A stretch of 12,927 nt of DNA from Burkholderia sp. (GCF_018375725.1 NZ_JAHACR010000100.1:1-12927); one strand, 5' to 3'. Shown: positions 1-6,974, counted from the stretch's first letter. The notes: generated by a model not told the origin, from the letters alone. Made by a program: numbers and translations.

Positions 1-52
1 CGCGTCAGCCATGCGGCTTGGTCGGGCGCGCTATCGCGGCATCGCAGCAGCC

Positions 53-169
53 TTACTTCTTCTTGGCGTCGACGTGCTTCGGCTTCGGCGGCGTCTGGAC
101 CTTCGCGTACTCGAATGAAATAGGCACTTCTCCATCCGTGGCCAACGTAAAATCTTCGAGTCCGACCAA
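53..169 (-). pseudogene. Possible relic: 38-codon minus-strand reading frame
   Basis: Read on the minus strand, an open frame runs from a TTG codon at 169 to a TAA at 55-53. It is closed upstream by an in-frame TAA at 172-170. It encodes 38 residues, including the stretch DGEVPISFEYAKVQ, followed by a Pro/Lys-rich tail ending in DAKKK. There is no ATG and no visible ribosome binding site. The beta-strand-like stretch with a basic tail loosely recalls the C-terminal end of Hcp-type secretion tube proteins, but this is an impression from memory, not an alignment. It may be the last piece of a decayed gene, or chance. The rest of positions 1-187 shows nothing recognisable. Confidence 0.2.
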
Positions 170-187
170 TTATCTGCGTATACAACA

Positions 188-2263
188 ATGGCCACCCCCA
201 CTCAGATAGCTCGAGCCGTATGCCCGCATGATTGTCCCGATACGTGCGCCATGCGCGTAACGGTCGAAAACGGCAGGGCGATCAAGGTCACCGGAGATCC
301 GGATCATGCGCCGACGCAGGGCGTGTTGTGCACCAAAGTCAGCCGGTATGCCGATCGCGTTCATCATGCCGAGCGCCTGACCGTACCCCTCAAGCGCGTC
401 GGACCGAAAGGCGAGGGGAAATTCGTGCCGATCAGTTGGGACGAGGCGCTCGGCGAAATCGGCAAGCGGCTTGGCGCAATCGCCAAACGCGCCCCGGAAG
501 CGATCGTGCCCTACAGCTATGCAGGCACGATGGGACTCGTGCAGGGGGAAGGTATCGCGCAACGCTTTTTCCACGCATTGGGCGCGTCGAGGCTCGAGCG
601 GGCGATCTGCGCGGCCGCCGGCGCGGCGGGCTTGCGCTACACATATGGCGGCAGCCTTGGCATGCATCTCGAGCACTTCGAGGAGAGCGAACTGATCCTG
701 ATCTGGGGCGCGAACCCGATCGCGTCGAGCCTGCATTTCTGGACGCGCGCTCAGGAGGCGAAGCGGCGGGGCGCTCATTTGGTCGCAATCGATCCCTATC
801 GATCGTTGACCGCCGAAAAATGTCATCAGCACATTGCGTTGCGGCCGGGTACCGACGGTGCATTTGCGCTTGGCATGATGCATGTCCTGATCACTGAAAA
901 CCTGCTCGATCATGACTACATCGACCAGCATACGCTCGGCTTCGAGGCGCTCAGTGCGCGCGCGATGTCTTATCCGCCGCAGCGGGTCGCGGAAATTTGC
1001 GGTATCGATGCGTCCGTGTTGATCGATCTCGCGCGTCGCTACGGTTCGACGCGAAAGGCCGCGATTCGGCTCAATTACGGCATGCAGCGCGTGCGGGGCG
1101 GTGGGAACGCCGTGCGGGCGATCGCCAGCTTGCCTGCGCTGACCGGCGCATGGCGTGAGCGATCCGGCGGATTGCTGCTATCGTCGTCGGAGTGGACGCC
1201 GGTCAATCAGCCAGCATTGCTGCGCCCGGATCTGATGCCGGGCTGGCCGCACAAGCTTCCGCGAATCATCAACATGAACGCCATCGGCGACGCGTTGCTG
1301 CATCCGGGCGATGCCGACTTCGGGCCAAAGGTCGAGGCGGTCATTGTCTATAACTCGAACCCCGTTTCCGTCGCGCCGGATTCGCGGAAGGTCGCGGCCG
1401 GGTTCGGGCGAGAAGACCTTTTCACAGTCGTCTTGGAGCATTTCAAGACAGATACCGTCGATTTCGCCGACATTGTGCTGCCGGCAACCACGCAACTCGA
1501 ACATCTCGACATCCACAAATCGTATGGTCATACCTATGTGATGGCGAACCTGCCGTCGATCCCGCCGGTCGGTGATGCACGTCCGAACACGGAGATCTTC
1601 CGGGGAATTGCGCGCAGCATGGGACTCACCGAGCCCGCCCTCTATCACAGCGACGAAGAGGTCGCGCGTGCAGCGCTCAAATGGGACGACCCCGCGGTCG
1701 CGAGCGACTGGGATGAACTGAAACAGGCGGGATGGCTGAAGCTCAGGCTGCCCGACGCGCCGTTCGCGAATGGCGGCTTCCGCACGCCGTCCGGCAAGTG
1801 CGAGTTCTATAGCGCGCGGCTCGTCGATGCGGGAATGGATCCGGTGCCCGACTATCTTCCGCCATACGAATCGGCCGAAGCCGCGCCCGAGCTTGCGGCG
1901 CGTTATCCGCTCGCGATGATTTCGCCGCCTGCCCGAAATTTCCTGAACAGCACGTTCGTCAACGTCGACAGCCTGCGGAACACCGAAGGCGAGCCGCACC
2001 TGGATATACATCCCGACGACGCCGGCGCGCGGGGGATCGCGGACGGCGACACCGTGCGCATCTTCAACGACCGCGGATCGATGCAGGCGCGTGCGCGGGT
2101 CACCGATCGAGCACGGGTCGGGCTCGTGGTCGGATTGTCGATCTGGTGGAAGAAGTTGGCGCCGGATGGGCGAAACGCGAATGAGGTCACGAGCCAGGCG
2201 CTGACCGATCTCGGGAATTCGGCGACGTTTTACGACTGTCTGGTCGAAGTCGCGCGAGCCTAA
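188..2263 (+). CDS. Molybdopterin-dependent oxidoreductase, cytoplasmic, substrate unknown
   Basis: This 691-residue protein has the layout of the DMSO-reductase/formate-dehydrogenase superfamily. An N-terminal [4Fe-4S] site is visible as C12, C16, C20 and C48 (CPHDCPDTC, then GVLC). The molybdopterin domains follow, with motifs IWGANP and AIDPYRS and with C141 in ICAAAG at the place where this superfamily keeps its Mo-ligating Cys/Sec/Ser. A C-terminal dinucleotide-binding domain occupies roughly residues 570-690. There is no twin-arginine signal or membrane segment, so it should be cytoplasmic. No electron-transfer subunit, chaperone or cofactor gene lies beside it, so the electron partner and substrate are unknown. 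The ATG at 188 has no Shine-Dalgarno sequence. An in-frame stop at 116-118 leaves no better upstream start, and the CxxxC motif begins 11 residues in, which supports this start. Family assignment is firm; a specific reaction cannot be given. Confidence 0.93.
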   Translation: MATPTQIARAVCPHDCPDTCAMRVTVENGRAIKVTGDPDHAPTQGVLCTKVSRYADRVHHAERLTVPLKRVGPKGEGKFVPISWDEALGEIGKRLGAIAKRAPEAIVPYSYAGTMGLVQGEGIAQRFFHALGASRLERAICAAAGAAGLRYTYGGSLGMHLEHFEESELILIWGANPIASSLHFWTRAQEAKRRGAHLVAIDPYRSLTAEKCHQHIALRPGTDGAFALGMMHVLITENLLDHDYIDQHTLGFEALSARAMSYPPQRVAEICGIDASVLIDLARRYGSTRKAAIRLNYGMQRVRGGGNAVRAIASLPALTGAWRERSGGLLLSSSEWTPVNQPALLRPDLMPGWPHKLPRIINMNAIGDALLHPGDADFGPKVEAVIVYNSNPVSVAPDSRKVAAGFGREDLFTVVLEHFKTDTVDFADIVLPATTQLEHLDIHKSYGHTYVMANLPSIPPVGDARPNTEIFRGIARSMGLTEPALYHSDEEVARAALKWDDPAVASDWDELKQAGWLKLRLPDAPFANGGFRTPSGKCEFYSARLVDAGMDPVPDYLPPYESAEAAPELAARYPLAMISPPARNFLNSTFVNVDSLRNTEGEPHLDIHPDDAGARGIADGDTVRIFNDRGSMQARARVTDRARVGLVVGLSIWWKKLAPDGRNANEVTSQALTDLGNSATFYDCLVEVARA

Positions 2264-2272
2264 AGAGAAAGT

Positions 2273-2291
2273 GCGCGGCGGATGTCCGCGC
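2273..2291 (+). terminator. Weak hairpin after the Mo oxidoreductase gene
   Basis: GCGCGG (2273-2278) pairs with CCGCGC (2286-2291) around a 7-base loop, starting 9 bases after the stop codon. No T-run follows, so if it works it is not a classical intrinsic terminator. It could be a transcript 3' end stabiliser or chance in GC-rich DNA. Confidence 0.25.
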
Positions 2292-2328
2292 GTTGCCATG
2301 CGGAGTTCGAAGGGGGCGTCTAACCCTG

Positions 2329-2357
2329 TTGTCTCAGTGCGAGCGACCGGCTAGGAT
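2329..2357 (+). promoter_or_regulatory. Candidate sigma-70 promoter for fadD
   Basis: TTGTCT (2329-2334) and TAGGAT (2352-2357) are separated by exactly 17 bases, each matching 4 of 6 consensus positions. The predicted transcript would start near 2364, leaving a leader of about 40 bases before the fadD ATG. This implies fadD can be transcribed independently of the upstream oxidoreductase gene. No acyl-CoA regulator operator was recognised. Confidence 0.45.
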
Positions 2358-2402
2358 GCGTTTTAGCACGACCATTCGAAAATCTGTGAGGAGACGCGTT
2401 GC

Positions 2403-4076
2403 ATGGACAAGATTTGGCTGAAATCGTACCCGCCCGGCGTTCCAGCCGAAATCGACGCGTCTCAGTATGCTTCCGTGCCTGAACTGCTTGAAGAAAGCTT
2501 CAGCAAGTACCGCGACCGGAAAGCGTTTGTCTGCATGGGCAAGGCGATCACGTACGGCGAACTGGACAAGCTTTCGCGCCAGTTCGGCGCGTGGCTGCAA
2601 TCGCGCGGCCTGGCGCGGGGGGCGCGTGTCGCGATCATGATGCCGAACGTGTTGCAGTATCCGGTGGCGATCGTCGCGGTGCTGCGCGCGGGTTATACGG
2701 TCGTCAACGTCAACCCGCTCTACACGCCGCGCGAGCTCGAGCATCAGCTCAAGGACAGCGGCGCCGAAGCGATTGTCATCCTCGAGAATTTCGCGACCAC
2801 GCTTGAAGCGGTCGTTGCCAATACGGCGATCAAGCATATCGTGGTCGCCTCGATGGGCGACATGCTGGGCCTGAAGGGGTTGCTCGTCAATTACGTCGTG
2901 CGCAACGTCAAGAAGATGGTGCCGGCGTGGCAGTTGCCGTCCTTTACGCGTTTCAATGCGGCCCTTGCGGAAGGCGCGCGGCAAACGCTCAGACCGGTGA
3001 AGCTCGGTCCGGGCGACGTCGCGTTTCTGCAATACACGGGCGGGACGACCGGCGTTGCGAAGGGCGCGACGCTGCTGCACCGTAATATCGTGGCGAACGT
3101 CCTGCAGGCCGGCGCGTGGCACGAGCCGGCCCATGCACGGCATCCGGAAGTGACGCAGTTCGTCGGCGTGGTCGCATTGCCGCTCTACCATGTGTTCGCG
3201 CTGACCGTATGCGGTTTCCTGACGCTGCGCACGGGCGGAATGGGCATCATGATTCCGAACCCGCGCGACATCGGCGGCATGATCAAGGAGCTGAAGGGCT
3301 ACCCGATCTCGACGATTCCCGCCGTCAACACGCTCTATAACGCGCTGTTGAATCATCCGGATTTCGGTCAGCTCGATTTCTCGAAGCTCGTGATCGCCAA
3401 CGGCGGCGGCATGGCGATCCAGGAAAGCGTCGCAACGCGCTGGTACGAAAAGACGCGTACGGCAATCGTCGAAGGCTACGGCCTGTCGGAGACGTCGCCT
3501 GTCGCGACCTGCAATCCGGTGACGGCGACCGCGTACAGCGGAACGATCGGTTTGCCGCTGCCGTCGACCGAGGTGTCGATCCGCGACGAAGAGGGCAATC
3601 AGGTCGCGCTTGGCGAACCCGGGGAGATCTGCATCCGCGGGCCGCAAGTAATGGCCGGCTACTGGAATCGTCCGGACGAGACTGCCAAGGTCATGTGTCC
3701 GGACGGTTTCTTCAAGACGGGCGACATCGGCGTGATGGACGCGCGCGGCTACGTAAAGATCGTCGACCGGAAAAAGGACATGATCCTGGTGTCCGGCTTC
3801 AATGTGTATCCGAACGAGGTCGAGGATGTGGTTGCATCGCATCCGGGCGTCTTCGAAGTGGCCGCCGTCGGCGTGCCGGACGAGCATTCCGGCGAAGCGG
3901 TGAAACTGTTCGTCGTGAAAAAGGATCCCGCACTGACCGACAAGGATATTCTGGCCTACTGCAAGGAGCGGCTCACCGGTTACAAGCGTCCGAAACTCGT
4001 CGAATTCCGGACTGAGTTGCCGAAAACGAATGTCGGCAAGATCCTGCGGCGCGAACTGCGTGATGGACGCGCGTGA
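2403..4076 (+). CDS. fadD: Long-chain fatty acid CoA ligase (FadD type)
   Basis: This 557-residue ANL-superfamily enzyme activates fatty acids: fatty acid + ATP + CoA gives acyl-CoA + AMP + PPi, feeding beta-oxidation and lipid synthesis. It acts in the cytosol or at the inner face of the inner membrane. The phosphate-binding loop YTGGTTGVAKG is at 211-221. The adenylate motif EGYGLSETSP is at 357-366. TGD (D441) contacts the AMP ribose. The hinge region DRKKD is at 455-459. The C-terminal catalytic Lys is K546, in TNVGK. All key residues are present and the length is normal for FadD. GAGGAG at 2388-2393 lies 9 bases before the ATG and fixes the start. The gene has its own candidate promoter and a strong terminator, so it is probably monocistronic. 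Chain-length preference cannot be read from sequence; long-chain is inferred from similarity to FadD. Confidence 0.95.
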   Translation: MDKIWLKSYPPGVPAEIDASQYASVPELLEESFSKYRDRKAFVCMGKAITYGELDKLSRQFGAWLQSRGLARGARVAIMMPNVLQYPVAIVAVLRAGYTVVNVNPLYTPRELEHQLKDSGAEAIVILENFATTLEAVVANTAIKHIVVASMGDMLGLKGLLVNYVVRNVKKMVPAWQLPSFTRFNAALAEGARQTLRPVKLGPGDVAFLQYTGGTTGVAKGATLLHRNIVANVLQAGAWHEPAHARHPEVTQFVGVVALPLYHVFALTVCGFLTLRTGGMGIMIPNPRDIGGMIKELKGYPISTIPAVNTLYNALLNHPDFGQLDFSKLVIANGGGMAIQESVATRWYEKTRTAIVEGYGLSETSPVATCNPVTATAYSGTIGLPLPSTEVSIRDEEGNQVALGEPGEICIRGPQVMAGYWNRPDETAKVMCPDGFFKTGDIGVMDARGYVKIVDRKKDMILVSGFNVYPNEVEDVVASHPGVFEVAAVGVPDEHSGEAVKLFVVKKDPALTDKDILAYCKERLTGYKRPKLVEFRTELPKTNVGKILRRELRDGRA

Positions 4077-4108
4077 CGCTGTATCGAGCAGGCGAAGTGA
4101 AATGAACG

Positions 4109-4132
4109 AAACCCGGCTCTGCCGGGTTTTTT
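4109..4132 (+). terminator. Intrinsic terminator of fadD
   Basis: A 9-bp perfect stem (AAACCCGGC at 4109-4117, GCCGGGTTT at 4121-4129) encloses a 3-base loop TCT. It is followed by further Ts to 4132, giving a six-T run. It lies 32 bases after the fadD stop and is a textbook rho-independent terminator. The A-rich 5' side could give partial function for minus-strand readthrough from the porin. Confidence 0.9.
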
Positions 4133-4503
4133 CTGGCCGTTTCGGCGTGCGCGGTTCGGCAGCGCGGATGCGCACCGGCATGGTATTGGGGAGATGGATG
4201 CCTCCGCTGCGCAACGGTGAGCCGGGAAACTATTGCGATGTCACCATTCGCTTCGCGTCCGACGCGGGTTTCGATGTATGCGCAACGAATGCGCCAATAC
4301 GTTCACGGTCGATCTGACGTGCGTCACATCGTCGTTATCGCACTGTGGTTCTGCCGCGATCCATGATCGGTGCAAGGCGTTCGGTGGACTGCAATCGGCC
4401 ACGCGTCATCGGAGACCTAAACCCGACGCGATCCGAGGCTCACCCGCCTACCGAACCCGATGCCGGACGTCGCGCCGTTTTCGCTCATCATTCCCGGCGC
4501 ATC
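4133..4503. other. Gene-free spacer between convergent genes
   Basis: About 370 bases lie between the fadD terminator and the porin terminator. Open frames here are short, lack ribosome binding sites, and run into the terminators or into the porin antisense. Codon use in them is not Burkholderia-like. No tRNA, repeat array or insertion sequence was recognised. A small RNA cannot be excluded by eye, but I see no promoter-terminator pair that would define one. Confidence 0.6.
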
Positions 4504-4531
4504 AAAAGAAAAAGGCGCCCGAAGGCGCCTT
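4504..4531 (-). terminator. Intrinsic terminator of the porin gene
   Basis: On the minus strand, an 8-bp perfect stem (AAGGCGCC/GGCGCCTT, 4531-4524 with 4519-4512) closes a UUCG tetraloop (4523-4520). It is followed by a T-rich tract TTTTTCTTTT (4513-4504, the first two Ts belonging to the stem). It begins about 30 bases after the porin stop codon and is a strong rho-independent terminator, fitting a highly expressed monocistronic outer-membrane protein gene. Confidence 0.92.
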
Positions 4532-4561
4532 CAATGCACTGCGGCTTGTCAGGCAAGCTGA

Positions 4562-5719
4562 TTAGAACTTGTGACGGATACCAACGCGAGCAGCGATCTG
4601 GTTGGTGGTCTTCGACGCATCGAGACCGTTGATCGCAGCCGTCGCGTTGACGACGTGGCCGGCCGAATCCAGCGTGTTGCCCGAAGCATGCTGGTACACG
4701 CCGATCACGTAGACGTCGGTGCGCTTCGACAGGAAGTAGTCGACGCCCAGCGAGCCCTGGTGGTACTGGGCTGCCGAAGCACCTTCGATCGAGCTGCCGC
4801 GCGTATAGTCGTACGCAGCGCCGAGCACCAGGGCCGGGGTCAGCTGATACTTGAAGTTGACTTCGCCGTTGTTGAAGTGTGCGGTCTGGTTGACGAACTG
4901 GCCGGCGGTGAAACCCTTGAACTGCGTGTTCGAGTACGTGGCGCCGATCGTTGCCGCGCCGAACGTGTATGCGCCGGCTGCGCCGATCACTTGGTACGTG
5001 TTCGCGCTGTTCGCGTATGCGCCGAAGATCGGCAGCGATGCGATGGTCGACGACGACGACGAGCCGTTGTTGAACATGCCGCCGAAGTTTGCCGGCGTAC
5101 GCGCGTTCAAGTAACCGACGCCGAGAACCAGCGGGCCGTTGTTGTAGCCAGCGCCGAGCGACCAGACCTGGTTCTTCGCGAACTGGCCTGCGATGCCGCC
5201 GAAGCTGTACACACCGCCGAACGTGAAGCCGTTGTAGGTCGGGCTCGTGTACTTGACCGCATTGTTCACGCGGTTCGCGTTGTTGAAGTTGTCGAGGTCG
5301 CCCGGGTGTGCGGCGAGATAGCCGCCCCACTGGTCGCCTGCCTCGAGCGGGCCGACGAAGTCGACGACGGAGTCGTACTGACGACCCATCGTGAGCGTGC
5401 CGAAGCCGCTCGACAGGCCGACATATGCCTGACGGCCGAACTCGAGACCGCCCTGGCCGAGGCCGCCGGTGTTCACGTTGAAGCCGTTTTCGAGCACGAA
5501 CAGTGCCTTCAGGCCGCCGCCCAGGTCTTCCGTGCCGCGCATGCCCCAGCGGCTGCCCTGCATCACGCCGCTCGACAGGCCGTACAGGTGGCCACCTTTG
5601 GCATTGTTGTTGAAGATGAAGCCTTCATCGATGATGCCGTACAGCGTCACGCTGCTTTGCGCGTGCGCTGCGCCAGCAAACGCACCCAGCGCGACCAGCG
5701 CGAGAAGCGACTTTTTCAT
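4562..5719 (-). CDS. Outer-membrane trimeric general porin (Gram-negative porin family)
   Basis: This gene encodes a 385-residue beta-barrel porin that should form a diffusion channel for small hydrophilic solutes in the outer membrane. The start is the ATG at 5719-5717, not an in-frame ATG 7 codons upstream. From it the protein opens MKKSLLALVALG and ends a 20-residue signal peptide at AHA|QSS, and GGAG (5731-5728) lies 8 bases before it. The mature part begins SSVTLYGIIDEG, typical of betaproteobacterial porins. It has many alternating aromatic/Gly strands, RWGMRGTEDLG in the early barrel, and a C-terminal Phe (RHKF) recognised by the BAM machinery. A serine-rich stretch (GSSSSST) probably lies in a surface loop. 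It is flanked by its own promoter region and a strong terminator. It resembles Burkholderia OpcP/Omp38-type porins, but several paralogues exist, so no symbol is given. Confidence 0.95.
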   Translation of the reverse strand: MKKSLLALVALGAFAGAAHAQSSVTLYGIIDEGFIFNNNAKGGHLYGLSSGVMQGSRWGMRGTEDLGGGLKALFVLENGFNVNTGGLGQGGLEFGRQAYVGLSSGFGTLTMGRQYDSVVDFVGPLEAGDQWGGYLAAHPGDLDNFNNANRVNNAVKYTSPTYNGFTFGGVYSFGGIAGQFAKNQVWSLGAGYNNGPLVLGVGYLNARTPANFGGMFNNGSSSSSTIASLPIFGAYANSANTYQVIGAAGAYTFGAATIGATYSNTQFKGFTAGQFVNQTAHFNNGEVNFKYQLTPALVLGAAYDYTRGSSIEGASAAQYHQGSLGVDYFLSKRTDVYVIGVYQHASGNTLDSAGHVVNATAAINGLDASKTTNQIAARVGIRHKF

Positions 5720-5765
5720 TAACGGATCTCCAAGAATCACAAAGTTTATTGTTGCGGGCCAAATA

Positions 5766-5795
5766 GTTATGTTCTGTTGACGTTCCCCGCTTCAA
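5766..5795 (-). promoter_or_regulatory. Candidate promoter of the porin gene
   Basis: On the minus strand, TTGAAG (5795-5790) is followed after 18 bases by CATAAC (5771-5766). The predicted start near 5759 gives a leader of about 40 bases that contains the A/C-rich stretch AACAATAAAC. The -10 match is mediocre, so this is tentative. The inverted repeat at 5818-5842 lies just upstream of the -35. Confidence 0.35.
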
Positions 5796-5817
5796 CTTCG
5801 CAAGAAGTCCGACGTAA

Positions 5818-5842
5818 TGTAGCAAAAGGACTTTTTGCTACA
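5818..5842. repeat. Perfect 10-bp inverted repeat between porin and coq7
   Basis: TGTAGCAAAA (5818-5827) and TTTTGCTACA (5833-5842) are perfect inverted copies separated by GGACT. The element sits in the 277-bp divergent intergenic region, about 22 bases upstream of the candidate porin -35 and 154 bases upstream of the coq7 start. It is AT-rich within GC-rich DNA. The dyad form and position suggest a dimeric regulator's operator. A transcript hairpin is the alternative, but neither strand shows a following T-run. I cannot name the protein that would bind. Confidence 0.6.
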
Positions 5843-5871
5843 AAGCGAAACGCCGGGGCCCGCGAGCCGCA

Positions 5872-5900
5872 TGTTTCCTTTATGCAACAACGGTTACAAT
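5872..5900 (+). promoter_or_regulatory. Candidate coq7 promoter
   Basis: TACAAT (5895-5900) is a good -10 (5 of 6). A poor -35, TGTTTC (5872-5877), lies 17 bases upstream. An 8-bp palindrome GGTTAACC (5905-5912) falls at the predicted start point. The leader would be about 90 bases. Only the -10 is convincing. Confidence 0.3.
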
Positions 5901-5996
5901 CACGGGTTAACCTCAATTTCCGCTGACGAATCAAGTCGGTTACGCAGCGGATACATACTTTTCCGCGCGTGCGGACGCACAAGCCAGGAGAACAGG

Positions 5997-6623
5997 ATGA
6001 TGTTGGATGAACTGATCAGCGAGTTCGATCGCGGCCTGCGGTCACTGACGGGCGTGACCCGGATGAGCCGTCCGGTGCCGGTGCCGGACGCGCCGCCCGC
6101 GGCCGAGCTGACGCCTGCAGAAAGCACTCACGCGGCCGGGCTGATGCGGGTGAACCACGTCGGCGAGGTCTGCGCGCAGGCGCTTTACCAGGCGCAGAAG
6201 CTGACTGCGCGTTCTCCGGGAATCAAGGCGATGTTCGAGGAAGCGGCGCGCGAGGAGGAGGATCATCTCGCGTGGACCGCGCATCGGCTGAAGGAGCTCG
6301 ATTCGCGTCCGAGCTTGCTCAACCCGCTGTGGTATGCCGGCTCGCTCGCGATCGGCGTTGCCGCCGGCGCACTCGGCGACAAGGTGAGCCTCGGCTTCAT
6401 GGCCGAAACGGAGCGCCAGGTCGAAAGCCATCTCGAGGGGCATATGTCCGACCTGCCGGCGGCCGACACGGCGTCGCGCGCGATCGTCGAGCAGATGCGC
6501 GCCGACGAGGTCAAGCACGGCAAGGCGGCGGCGGAGGCGGGTGGCATCGAGTTGCCGTTGCCCGCCCGCATGCTGATGCGCGCCGCGTCGAAAGTCATGA
6601 CGAGCACTGCGTACTATCTCTGA
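5997..6623 (+). CDS. coq7: Coq7 ubiquinone-biosynthesis di-iron hydroxylase
   Basis: Coq7 is the demethoxyubiquinone hydroxylase, adding the C6 hydroxyl in the penultimate steps of ubiquinone synthesis at the inner membrane. With the ATG at 5997 the protein is 208 residues and the di-iron ligands fall at E57, E87, H90, E139, E171 and H174 (HVGE, EEEDH, MAETE, DEVKH), the positions expected for the family. A hydrophobic patch near residues 110-127 is the likely membrane contact. AGGAG at 5986-5990 precedes the ATG by 6 bases. The neighbouring ATG at 6000 is the only close alternative, and a longer in-frame extension to 5835 has no start signal. The gene stands between the divergent porin and the dcw operon. 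It is probably monocistronic, with no role in either neighbour's pathway. Coq7 rather than the flavin UbiF does this step in many betaproteobacteria. Confidence 0.97.
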   Translation: MMLDELISEFDRGLRSLTGVTRMSRPVPVPDAPPAAELTPAESTHAAGLMRVNHVGEVCAQALYQAQKLTARSPGIKAMFEEAAREEEDHLAWTAHRLKELDSRPSLLNPLWYAGSLAIGVAAGALGDKVSLGFMAETERQVESHLEGHMSDLPAADTASRAIVEQMRADEVKHGKAAAEAGGIELPLPARMLMRAASKVMTSTAYYL

Positions 6624-6634
6624 CGAAATACCGT

Positions 6635-6655
6635 GGGCGGCCGGCTGCGCCGCCC
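6635..6655 (+). terminator. Candidate hairpin terminator of coq7
   Basis: GGGCGGC (6635-6641) pairs with GCCGCCC (6649-6655) around a 7-base loop, 11 bases after the coq7 stop. There is no T-run, so termination may be weak or depend on other factors. Confidence 0.35.
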
Positions 6656-6873
6656 CGATCGAGCCGTCCGATGCCGCCCGCTTTTTCAGCGTTTTCCCGC
6701 ACCCGAAAGCCCCGCCCGCACACCCATCTGGCCCGTCTTGTTCACGTATCACCTTCACTAGTTGCACTAGCCCTTTAATTCTTAACGGTTTTTGGAATAA
6801 TGGGGTACATGAGGGTGTGCGCGTAAGTCCTTGTTCTAACTAACAAAATTCGTCAAAAAACGGGGCGGCTCCC
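6656..6873. other. Gene-free stretch ahead of the dcw promoter
   Basis: This part of the coq7-mraZ gap has no plausible gene. From about 6740 the sequence becomes markedly AT-richer than its surroundings (for example TTTAATTCTTAACGG and AACTAACAAAATTCG), which often marks promoter-upstream DNA or regulator binding. I found no second promoter with good -35, spacing and -10 together. Confidence 0.5.
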
Positions 6874-6902
6874 TTGACCGTGCCAAACCCTTCCTCTAAA
6901 GT
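6874..6902 (+). promoter_or_regulatory. dcw operon promoter upstream of mraZ
   Basis: TTGACC (6874-6879) and TAAAGT (6897-6902) with a 17-base spacer make a good sigma-70 type promoter (5/6 and 4/6). Transcription should start near 6909, giving a leader of about 100 bases before the mraZ GTG. The -10 overlaps the first MraZ-type repeat, so a bound MraZ would be expected to block RNA polymerase. This is the only strong promoter seen upstream of the cluster. Confidence 0.65.
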
Positions 6903-6937
6903 GGGAGACAGTGTGAGAAAGTGTATTTTTGTGTGAT
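6898..6937 (+). promoter_or_regulatory. Four tandem MraZ-box repeats
   Basis: Four decamers follow head to tail: AAAGTGGGAG (6898), ACAGTGTGAG (6908), AAAGTGTATT (6918) and TTTGTGTGAT (6928). Each has GTG at the same phase, so the spacing is exactly 10 bases, one helical turn. MraZ is known to bind direct repeats of a TGGGN core spaced by 5 bases in E. coli, and AAAGTG-type repeats in mycoplasmas; both patterns are visible here. The array starts in the -10 and spans the predicted transcription start, the layout expected for autorepression. Binding is inferred, not shown. Confidence 0.8.
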
Positions 6938-6960
6938 TTAGCCGGCTATTCCGGCTAAAT
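6936..6960 (+). promoter_or_regulatory. mraZ leader hairpin 1 (10-bp perfect stem)
   Basis: ATTTAGCCGG (6936-6945) and CCGGCTAAAT (6951-6960) form a perfect 10-bp stem with a CTATT loop. It lies within the predicted 5' leader, starting inside the last MraZ repeat. Only TCT follows, not a T-run, so it is unlikely to be a simple intrinsic terminator. It may stabilise the message, contribute a dyad operator, or take part in attenuation. Confidence 0.6.
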
Positions 6961-6974
6961 TCTCAGCGTGGAGC

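Noticed and set aside
2334..4214. Long minus-strand open frame of 626 codons antisense to fadD
   Set aside because: Arg/His/Asp-rich composition typical of antisense shadows in high-GC DNA, no ribosome site, and fadD on the plus strand has all family motifs.
4315..4326. TGACGTGCGTCA inverted repeat in the fadD-porin spacer
   Set aside because: Five-base arms with a two-base gap are expected by chance, and no promoter is nearby.
4030..4632. Plus-strand open frames of about 95-110 codons after fadD
   Set aside because: They cross the fadD or porin terminators or coding DNA, have no ribosome sites, and their composition is unlike real proteins of this genome.
5720..5740. Porin start seven codons upstream
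   Set aside because: It would put charged and polar residues before the signal peptide. GGAG is correctly spaced for the ATG at 5719 and lies inside the longer version.
5905..5912. GGTTAACC palindrome near the predicted coq7 transcription start
   Set aside because: Only 8 bases long and of a common type; mentioned with the promoter but not claimed as an operator.
5835..5996. In-frame upstream extension of coq7 by 54 codons
   Set aside because: No ribosome site at the upstream ATG, and Coq7 metal-ligand numbering fits the start at 5997.
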